From Callipepla californica brunnescens (taxonomy: Eukaryota; Chordata; Aves; Galliformes; Odontophoridae), in the NCBI GenBank assembly GCA_023055505.1, contig JALIRH010000119.1, positions 248,001-312,000 of the forward strand: a stretch of 64,000 bases of DNA. Reading direction: 5' to 3'. This document shows, one piece after another, positions 54,027 to 61,160 of this stretch (position 1 is its first letter; each line of letters starts with the position of its first letter). The notes beneath the pieces are model-generated. The model was not told where the DNA came from, made no database searches, and saw only the letters and a list, made by a program, of their open reading frames with translations. The translations under genes were made by a program, and so were the position numbers.

Positions 54027-55478
54027 TCATTCAGGCCACGGTGGAAATTTTTGTTCGAAGTTTTGAAGTGTAAGAATTAGTTCAAAAACTGGGGGTTTTC
54101 TGTCTTGGTCCTCGTATCTGTTGAACGTTGTCACTAGTGTACCGGCGTACCTTTCTGGTGTTGACTTTGAAAGCTTCTGACATACTTCGGGTGTACTCCT
54201 TACTTTCTCTGGATCATGGTCCCGATCGTCAGGATCAAACGTTGGATCATACAGCATTTCCGCCACAGCTGTTTCTCTCAAATACTGGATGCCTTCCTCA
54301 ATAGTTTTCCATCTTTTCACTTTAGGTGCCAGGTCACTCTTGTAGGGATATCTTTCCCTCACAGCTACTAGCATTCGTTGCCAGAGGCTGGCGATTCCAT
54401 CCATATACCTGCTGATTCCTCTGTCGACAGCCGGATCTCGGGCAATGTTTCCTAGTTGGCGAGCTTCGTTACTATCAAGGGACACACTGTTGGCCCCGTT
54501 GTCCCAACACCGAAGCAACCAAGTGACAATACTCTCATCCGGACGTCGAACAAACTCCTTTCTTGAGCCTTGGATCTCAGACATTTTCACGGGCCGACGA
54601 AACGTCGTAACTTTAACTTTCTCTTCACCTTCATCATCACTTTCTTCTCCATGTTTCTCACTTTTCTTTGTTGCCTTTCTCGATGGTGGGGGGGTTGTGG
54701 CCACCCCCTCACCTATATCTTCCTCTTCTTTTGGCACCTCTTCTTTGCGTTCTAGGCGCGAGGACACACGTTTCCATTTCTTGCCTTCCACAGGGGCAAC
54801 TGACTTTGATACTGGTGCTTCCTTTGGCTGGTCAGGTGTGACCGGGAGGTTTTCCTCTTTGGTTTGGGCCTCAGTTTGGACACTCTCTCTCTTCATAATA
54901 GTATATAAACCTCGGTAAGCATAAGCCAAGCCCCAAATAAGCTGTTCCACCTCAGATCTTTCTGAGCTGCAACACCCTTTACTCAGATACAGGCCTAGCT
55001 CCTCAGGATCCTGCAATTGTTCAGGAGAAAAATCCCATGACACCGGGTGTCCCCATGCTTCTAATTTCTTTCCTAAAACTCTCAATTCTCCCTGCCATTC
55101 AACATTCTCTGTTTCTGGGAGAAGCTTCCTGCACATGATGTAAAGTGCTACTACATGCAGGAGGACTAATATCCCAATTATTAACACCATCCCTAAGCTG
55201 TGATCTTGAAAATTCATAAAAAACTGAGAGGGGAAACTGGATACCCATTCAAACATCACATGGTTCGTTAACATGCTATCGTTTGTTCCATTAGCTGGGG
55301 TGCCCTGGTATCTGGCAGGTGCCTCTATCATTGCTTTTAATTTATCATATAGGGACCAGAACCAATGGAACAGAACGGCAAACTTAACCAAGTTCCAGTA
55401 CGTTTTGAGCATTAAGAGGGAAAAAGCGGTGAAGTACAATCCCTGTAAGGGCAGTTTTAACAGAAACAGAAAAGACAT
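54027..55478 (-). CDS. gag: Element A Gag, truncated, with N-terminal membrane segments
   Basis: 483 codons from ATG 55478. The N terminus is strongly hydrophobic: residues about 8-26 (LQGLYFTAFSLLMLK), about 30-45 (LVKFAVLFHWFWSLY) and about 95-115 (LGMVLIIGILVLLHVVALYI). Between them lies a polar loop with sequons NGT and NDS. Next come ENVEWQGELRVLGKKLEAWG, a charged linker with TTPPPSRKATKKSEKHGEE, and an ERV-L capsid region (PDESIVTWLLRCWDNGANSV, RYMDGIASLWQRMLVAVRER). The C terminus is lost at about 54050 by a deletion that joins gag to RT. Capsid resembles the ERV-L/Fv1 type; the membrane-spanning N terminus is unusual. Confidence 0.85.
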   Translation of the reverse strand: MSFLFLLKLPLQGLYFTAFSLLMLKTYWNLVKFAVLFHWFWSLYDKLKAMIEAPARYQGTPANGTNDSMLTNHVMFEWVSSFPSQFFMNFQDHSLGMVLIIGILVLLHVVALYIMCRKLLPETENVEWQGELRVLGKKLEAWGHPVSWDFSPEQLQDPEELGLYLSKGCCSSERSEVEQLIWGLAYAYRGLYTIMKRESVQTEAQTKEENLPVTPDQPKEAPVSKSVAPVEGKKWKRVSSRLERKEEVPKEEEDIGEGVATTPPPSRKATKKSEKHGEESDDEGEEKVKVTTFRRPVKMSEIQGSRKEFVRRPDESIVTWLLRCWDNGANSVSLDSNEARQLGNIARDPAVDRGISRYMDGIASLWQRMLVAVRERYPYKSDLAPKVKRWKTIEEGIQYLRETAVAEMLYDPTFDPDDRDHDPEKVRSTPEVCQKLSKSTPERYAGTLVTTFNRYEDQDRKPPVFELILTLQNFEQKFPPWPE

Positions 55479-55705
55479 TTTTATTATTATTTTTTTTTCT
55501 TGTACTAAAACAATCTGGCAGTACCCAAAAGAAGTTTACAGATATCCCAAAACAACTGGCAGTACGCCCAGACTTTAAGGTCGTGTTTTGCTGTACAGCA
55601 CTTGCAGTACAGATAAGCTTGTTAACAACAGACAGAGATTCACTCTAAAAGTTTGTCTCTGCCCGGCTAAGGCAGCTGGTCGTGCCCCATGTTGGGCGCC
55701 AAAAA
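55479..55705 (-). other. Element A leader and tRNA-Lys primer site
   Basis: On the minus strand TGGCGCCCAACATGGGGC (about 55685-55702) follows the 5' LTR after a few bases. It matches the tRNA-Lys1,2 complement with one difference. Confidence 0.82.
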
Positions 55706-55946
55706 TGTCAGGGGTTTGTGGGCCGGTTCGGCCCAGCCCCGCAACAACCGAAGAAGGAGACCCACAGGCCCACACCCCGGACAGGGGGAAGGGGGAAAAG
55801 GAAAAAAAAAGGAAATAAGCCCCAAAACAAAACAGCGGCAACGATCTGAGGGGGAAAAGCTAATTTACTAAGTAAGACATCAGGAAGTAAATAACACAAT
55901 ATAATGCAATACAATTTGGAATTAAGCCTAATTAATCAAACAAAAC

Positions 55947-55990
<44 letters not shown>

Positions 55991-56252
55991 GTGCCCGATA
56001 AACCGAAGGCCTTACGCTAACGCTGAAGGCGGACGGCAGCGAGCACCCACTCCTAAGTGATCCTAGAAAAAAGAGAGAGAACGTCCCGTGACCGCAGAGG
56101 GTTTTTATCTGTTCCCTCTGAGCGGAAAACACGTGAAAAAAAAACAAAGCATTGCAAAGTCCTCTGGGGAATGTAGTTCTCCCTGACTCCCAATGCACTA
56201 CATGATGCCATGATGTGGAATACCAGTACCAAAAAATCATAAAACCACGACA
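55706..56252 (-). repeat. Element A 5' LTR
   Basis: 547 bp, nearly identical to 50854-51386 apart from a longer (GA)n tract at 55949-55987. Confidence 0.93.
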
Positions 56253-57176
56253 CAGACACGCGGCAGCTGCAGCTCCTGCACTTCTGGCTCTTCCTGGGCA
56301 TCTCCCTGGCTGCCCTCCTGGGCAACGGCCTCAGCAGCACAGCCGCAGCCCGCGACCACGGCCTGCACACCCCCATGTACCTCTTTGTCGTCAACCTCGC
56401 CCTCCTCGACCTGGGCTGCATCTCCACCACTCTCTCCAAAGCCGCGGCCAATGCCCTCTGGGACACCAGGGCCATCTCCTACTTGGGATGTTCTGCACAG
56501 GTCTTCTTTCTTTCTTTCTTTCTACTTCTTTCTTCGTCTCAGCAGAGTATTCCCTTCTCGCAGTCAAGTCCTATGACCGCTTTGTTGCCATCTGCAATCC
56601 CCTGCACTACGGGACCCTCCTGGGCAGCAGAGCTTGTGTCACCGTGGCAGCAGCTGCCTGGGGCACTGGGTTTTTCTATTCCCTGCTGCACGCTGCCAAT
56701 ACATTTTCACTGCCACTCTGCCAAGGCGATGTTTTGAATCAATTCTTCGGTGAAATCCCCCAAATGTTAAAGCTCTCCTGCTTGCAGCCATACCTCAGGA
56801 AAGTTTGGCTTATTGTGGTTAGTGTCTCTTTGTATCTTGGGTGCTTTGTTTTCATTGTGCTGTCCTACGTGCAGATCTCCAGGGCAGTGCTGAGGATGCC
56901 CTCTGTGCACGGCCAGCACAGAGCCTTCTCCACGTGCCTCCCCCACCTGGCCGTGGTCCCCCTCTTTGTCTACACTGCCACGTTTGCCTACCTGAAGCAT
57001 CCTTCTATCTCTTCTCCATCCCTGGACCTCCTGGTGTCATTTCTGTACTCGTGGTGCCTCCAGCAGTGAATCCTCTCATCTACAGCCTGAGGAACCAGGA
57101 GCTCAAGGTTGCAGTGAGCAATACGTACTTCTGCGCCCAAAAAATGCGCATCAGCCTAACAGGATCCCCATGGTAA

Positions 57177-57580
57177 TTCACAATCCCTTGTTTATATTTG
57201 CCTTCATTATTGTTTCCACTGCCACGACTTTGATTTAATAAGAAGTTTTCTTCTTGGCCTGCTACATATCGTTCATGTTTTGGCGCACTCAACTCATGTA
57301 CCTATAGATCAAGGCTCTCTGTTGATAAATACAATAAAGAAGCCAGCAGAAATTCATGTGTCTCCATTCCTTTGTTTTCCCATCTTCACTGAAACGGGGG
57401 AGAGCAACTCACGTATGCAGGAGCAGTTCAGGGGCCAAGAGCCCAGCTGCACCACGGAGCAGCAGCCTCAGTGTTCACGGGGGGCTGCCCCTCACTGCCC
57501 CGTGGGCCTGTCCTCTCATCTGTGTTTGAAAACGGGCTGCTGCTTCCCAGGTCCAATGGCCACAGACGGTAGCAGGACAC
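57177..57580. other. Unique DNA between receptor and element B
   Basis: Receptor 3' flank with AATAAA near 57332. No gene or repeat recognised. Confidence 0.45.
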
Positions 57581-58021
57581 TGTTGTGGTTTTGTGGTTTT
57601 GATGCCGGTATTCCACATCAGAACATCATGCAGGCCGTTAAGGAGTTAATGCTGTGGGAGCAGGGGAGGAGCGGAGCTCCGCACCAGACACCAGGCCCGC
57701 GCTTTTTGGTGGCGCGCTCTCCAGGCGGCTGTGAGGAGTTCAGCACGTGTAACGTAAGCTCCCAGTTTTCTCGTTTGGAAATTTTGTCTCTCTCTCAATT
57801 GTTCAATTTTATTAGATTTAGTAAATTTACCGTTCCTTCTCAAATCGTGCCGTTGTGTTTTTCTTTACAGACCCTCAATCCCCTCTGTTTTCCCCTCCCC
57901 CTGGAGCGCGCAGCTCTGCTGAGGCGGCCGCGCGGCAGTTGTTTTTTTTTTTTTTTCCTCTCCCTTTCTTTTTCCCTTCTCGGTTCCCCCTTGGGTTACT
58001 GTCACGGATAACACCGTGACA
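57581..58021 (+). repeat. Element B 5' LTR
   Basis: 441 bp, TGTTGTGG...CCGTGACA. The last 22 bases form a perfect hairpin: TGTCACGG, loop ATAACA, CCGTGACA. A T-run lies at about 57942-57956. Confidence 0.92.
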
Positions 58022-58027
58022 CATTAT

Positions 58028-58045
58028 TGGTGGAGAATGCGGGCA
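58028..58045 (+). other. Element B primer binding site, probably tRNA-Ala
   Basis: TGGTGGAGAATGCGGGCA, six bases after the LTR. From memory it is complementary to the 3' end of a vertebrate tRNA-Ala (…GCATTCTCCACCA). It differs from element A, which has a tRNA-Lys site. Confidence 0.6.
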
Positions 58046-58095
58046 ATGCAGTTTTTGTACTCCACTGTAAAACTGGTGCTGAGTGGACTGTTTTC

Positions 58096-59946
58096 ATGTA
58101 CCTTGGAGCATGTTGGCGCCTTTTTAAGCTCCTCATGTTCAGCATGGGAGTCATATCTGCATACAGCTGCTTTAGTGTGCTGATGGGGTTACCCCCCTCC
58201 CGCCTAAACAGCCTGGTTAATATGACAGATTATACGGCATTTGGATTGGTTTCCAGGTACTCTTTTCAGGTTTTTACCTATCTTCAAGGTGTCAGCCTGG
58301 CAACTGTGTTATCTGTTTTCCTGAATGTACTCTGTGCAATGGTATTTTACATCCAGTGGAGGAAGCCTTCCTCAGAACCAGAGAGTGTTGAATGGCAGGG
58401 AAGGTGGGAAAAGTTAGGGAAGAAATTAGAAGCGTGGGGACCCCTGGTGCAATGTGATTTTGATCTTGAGCACCTGCGGGATCCTGAGAAATTCAGTGAG
58501 TGTTTAGGTCAGGAGTCATGTGACTCAGGCAGATCTGAGAAGGAACGGATTGTTTGGGGCTTGGCTTGTGCTTATCGAGCTATAATTGATATTCTTGAGA
58601 GAAATGGTTTCCAAACCGAGGTTCAGAACAAAAATGAAAACCTTGAGGTTAAACCTGACCAGTCACAGGAAGCACCGGCATCCGTGTCGGTTGCCCCTGT
58701 GGAAGGCCAGAAATGGAAACTTGTGTCCTCTCGGCTAGAACGGAAAGAAGAAGAAGCAGAGAAAAAAAAGGAAGATCCAGGTGAGGGGCCCTCTTCAGCA
58801 CCACCACCACCACCACCACCACCTAAAAAGGCCACTAAGGAAGGTGAGAAACGTGGAGACGACAGAGATGAGAAAGAAGAGGAAGATCCAGGTGAGGGAC
58901 CCTCCTCAGCACCACCACCACCACCACCACCTAGAAAGGCCACTAAGAAAAGTGTGAGACATGGAGAGGACAGTGATAATGAAGAAATCACCATTACTAC
59001 TATTCGTCAGCCCCTAAAGATGACTGAAATCCAGGGTTCAAGAAAGGAGTTTGTACGGCGCTCAGATGAACCTATTGTCACCTGGTTGCTGCGGTGTTGG
59101 GACAACCGTGCCAGCAGCGTGTCCCTAGATGGCAACGAAGTCCGCCAACTGGGAAGCATTGCTCGAGACCCAGCTATCAACAGAGGGATTAGTAGATGTC
59201 TGAGTGGAGTTGCTACCCTCTGGGAACGAGTACTAGTAGCTGTAAAGGAGAGATTTCCTTACAAAGACGATCGGGAGCCTAAGGTGGAAAGATGGTATAC
59301 TGTGGAGAAGGGCGTCCAATTTTTGAGAGAAATGGCTGTAGTAGAGATGCTGTACGATCCTACTTTTGTCCCTAACAATCCACACCAGGAGCGCGATCCT
59401 GAGAAAGCATGGTGTAAAGCTGATGTATATCGGAAGCTCTCAAAAACAGCACCAGAAAGGTACGCAAGTACACTGGTAGCAACATTCAATATACTCGAGG
59501 GCCGAAACAGAAGACTCCCATTTCATGAAGTGGTTACTACACTTCACAACTTTGAACAACAACTTCCACCATCACACGTTTCCATTGCAGCTGTATCATC
59601 GGTAGCAGGAGAAGTCAGTGACATAAAGAAGATACTGAAAATGATACTGGAGGAATTGTCCTTACTGATGAACCGGGATGGACCTGTGTCAGTATCAGAA
59701 ACACCTGATGAAGACGGGGATGATCCAAAGAATCTGATGGAGAAACTGATCAAACTGATAAAAGTCTCAGCCATCAAAGGCAACCGCCTCTCTGCTCGAG
59801 CAGATGACAGCAGTAACTTCATGTCGCGTGTGTCCATGTGGAGCTTCTTACGAGAAAATGGAGAGGACATGAAGAAGTGGCATAAAAAACCCACCCCTGC
59901 ACTACGAGCACGTGTGAGAGAATTACAGCAGAGATCAAGCTGCTAA
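58096..59946 (+). CDS. gag: Element B Gag, full length, with N-terminal membrane segments
   Basis: 616 codons from ATG 58096 (MYLGACWRLFKLLMFSMG), fully open. Upstream codons open only because they lie in the short leader and primer site. Two hydrophobic stretches, residues about 7-29 and 60-88 (GVSLATVLSVFLNVLCAMVF), flank a loop with the sequon NMT. ESVEWQGRWEKLGKKLEAWG follows, then an acidic linker with two copies of a GEGPSSAPPPPPPP module, then the ERV-L capsid (DEPIVTWLLRCWDNRASSVS, REMAVVEMLYDPTF), and a C-terminal charged coiled coil (SDIKKILKMILEELSLLM). No zinc knuckle, as in other ERV-L Gags. The capsid type is the one from which mouse Fv1 arose; any host function here is unproven. 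Confidence 0.88.
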   Translation: MYLGACWRLFKLLMFSMGVISAYSCFSVLMGLPPSRLNSLVNMTDYTAFGLVSRYSFQVFTYLQGVSLATVLSVFLNVLCAMVFYIQWRKPSSEPESVEWQGRWEKLGKKLEAWGPLVQCDFDLEHLRDPEKFSECLGQESCDSGRSEKERIVWGLACAYRAIIDILERNGFQTEVQNKNENLEVKPDQSQEAPASVSVAPVEGQKWKLVSSRLERKEEEAEKKKEDPGEGPSSAPPPPPPPPKKATKEGEKRGDDRDEKEEEDPGEGPSSAPPPPPPPRKATKKSVRHGEDSDNEEITITTIRQPLKMTEIQGSRKEFVRRSDEPIVTWLLRCWDNRASSVSLDGNEVRQLGSIARDPAINRGISRCLSGVATLWERVLVAVKERFPYKDDREPKVERWYTVEKGVQFLREMAVVEMLYDPTFVPNNPHQERDPEKAWCKADVYRKLSKTAPERYASTLVATFNILEGRNRRLPFHEVVTTLHNFEQQLPPSHVSIAAVSSVAGEVSDIKKILKMILEELSLLMNRDGPVSVSETPDEDGDDPKNLMEKLIKLIKVSAIKGNRLSARADDSSNFMSRVSMWSFLRENGEDMKKWHKKPTPALRARVRELQQRSSC

Positions 59947-59948
59947 AA

Positions 59949-60626
59949 TTGGAAGTGTCTCAAATAGACTTGAACTGGCAGAACAAAGGAGAGTTATTTT
60001 TAGCTCGGTGGGCCCATGAGACCTCAGGCCATCAAGGAAGGGATGCGACCTATAAGTGGGCTAGAGACCGAGGGGTGGACTTAACTATGGATGTCATCGC
60101 ACAGGTTACCCATGACTGTGATACATGTGCCATAATTAAACAGGCCAAGAGGATGATACCTCTCTGGCAGGAAGGGAGATGGCAGAAGTATAAATATGGG
60201 GAGGCGTGGCAGGTTGATTATATCACCTTGCCACGATCTCGCAATGGTAAGCGTTATGTGCTCACCATGGTGGAGGCGACCACTGGGTGGCGGGACATTT
60301 AAGCATTGGGAGAAAAATCTGTCAGAAGCCACCTGGTTGGTCAACACTAGGGGATCAGTGAACCGAGATGGTCCTACACAATCCAGCTCCCTACAGGGGG
60401 ACATAAGGTCCCTGTAGTACATGTGAAGAGCATGTTGGGAAAAGCAGTGTGGGTCCTTCCAGCCTCTGGAAAGGGCAAACCCCTCCGTGGAACAGTTTTC
60501 GCACAGGGACCTGGGTGCACCTGGTGGGTAATGGATAAAAATGGGGATGTCCAGTGTGTCCCACAAGGGAATCTGATGCTGGGGGGAGTGCAGTCTGTGA
60601 TTCCATGTGTATATGTATATGTATAG
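59949..60626 (+). pseudogene. pol: Element B pol remnant: integrase pieces
   Basis: Immediately after gag comes an integrase zinc-binding segment (RWAHETSGHQGRDATYKWAR and CDTCAIIKQAKRM) and the first part of the core (WQVDYITLPRS). At about 60290 the sequence jumps to the integrase C-terminal region (TFKHWEKNLSEATWLVNTRG), and then GKAVWVLPASGKGKPLRGTV in another frame (60423-60626). Protease, RT, RNase H and most of the integrase core are absent. Confidence 0.87.
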
Positions 60627-60702
60627 ATCTATTTGTATGTAATCTGTGTTATTGCTGTTCTTGGTTCTATATAGATACATGTTAAGCATGATGTGATGAT
60701 GT

Positions 60703-60718
60703 GGAATAAAGGGTGGAA
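60703..60718 (+). promoter_or_regulatory. Element B polypurine tract
   Basis: GGAATAAAGGGTGGAA directly before the 3' LTR, nearly identical to that of element A. Confidence 0.75.
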
Positions 60719-61160
60719 TGTTGTGGTTTTGTGGTTTTGATGCCGGTATTCCACATCAGAACATCATGCAGGCCGTTAAGGAGTTAATGCTGTGGGAGCA
60801 GGGGAGGAGCGGAGCTCCGCACCAGACACCAGGCCCGCGCTTTTTGGTGGCGCGCTCTGCGGGCGGCTGTGAGGAGTTCAGCACGTGTAAAGTAAGCTCC
60901 CAGTTTTCTCGTTTGGAAATTTTGTCTCTCTCTCAATTGTTCAATTTTATTAGATTTAGTAAATTTTATTAGATTTACCGTTCCTTCTCAGATCGGGCAG
61001 TTGTGTTTTTCTTTACAGACCCTTAATCCCGTCTGTTTTCCCCTCCCCCTAGAGCGTGAGGCTCTGCTTAGGCGGCCGCGCGGCAGTTTTTTTTCCCTCT
61101 CCCTTTCTTTTTCCCTTCTTGGTTCCCTCTTTGCTTACTGTCACGGATAACACCGTGACA
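60719..61160 (+). repeat. Element B 3' LTR
   Basis: 442 bp with the same ends and terminal hairpin as the 5' LTR. It has an extra 13-bp copy of TTTTATTAGATTT near 60964 and a shorter T-run, among other differences. Confidence 0.92.

Larger units (their letters stand above)
50854..56252 (-). mobile_element. ERV-L element A, tRNA-Lys primed, inserted in the receptor
   Basis: 5.4 kb on the minus strand. The LTRs (533 and 547 bp) differ by the length of a (GA)n tract and about four substitutions, so the insertion is young. The 5-bp target duplication CAGAC is at 50849-50853 and 56253-56257. It holds an N-terminal gag, then pol in which gag C terminus, protease and the start of RT have been deleted, and no env, as usual for ERV-L. 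Class III assignment rests on LPQGWKHSPTICHGL in RT and on the capsid. Confidence 0.92.
50803..57176 (+). pseudogene. Olfactory receptor pseudogene split by an ERV-L insertion
   Basis: The receptor begins at ATG 50803 (MPNSSSISEFLLLALAD, with the N-terminal NSS glycosylation site) and is interrupted after codon 17 by element A. It resumes at 56258 with RQLQLLHFWLFLGISLAALL (TM1), HTPMYLFVVNLALLDLG (TM2), a DRFVAICNPLHYGTLLGSRA segment (variant of the DRYVAIC motif, end of TM3), SYVQISRAVL, HRAFSTCLPHLAVV (TM6) and NPLIYSLRN (TM7). Two frame changes are visible: one in a (CTTT)n run at about 56505-56530 and one near 57020-57045. It belongs to the large avian-expanded olfactory receptor clade. 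It cannot make a receptor. Confidence 0.92.
57581..61160 (+). mobile_element. ERV-L element B: intact gag, gutted pol
   Basis: 3.6 kb on the plus strand, with LTRs of 441 and 442 bp that differ at many sites and by indels (roughly 5%). The left flank is unique DNA (GACAC) and the right flank is satellite (GCCCC), so there is no target duplication. Gag is full length; pol is reduced to integrase pieces. The gag and integrase parts are clearly related to element A, while the LTR differs except in its first 50 bases. Confidence 0.9.

Noticed and set aside
55575..55914. Short ORFs in the element A LTRs (e.g. 55708-55914 and 50856-51062)
   Set aside because: They lie in LTR sequence, repeat in both LTRs, and have no domain; they are incidental.
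57581..61160. Element B as a simple insertion with a hidden target duplication
   Set aside because: The five bases on the left (GACAC) and right (GCCCC) do not match, and the flanks belong to different sequence types.
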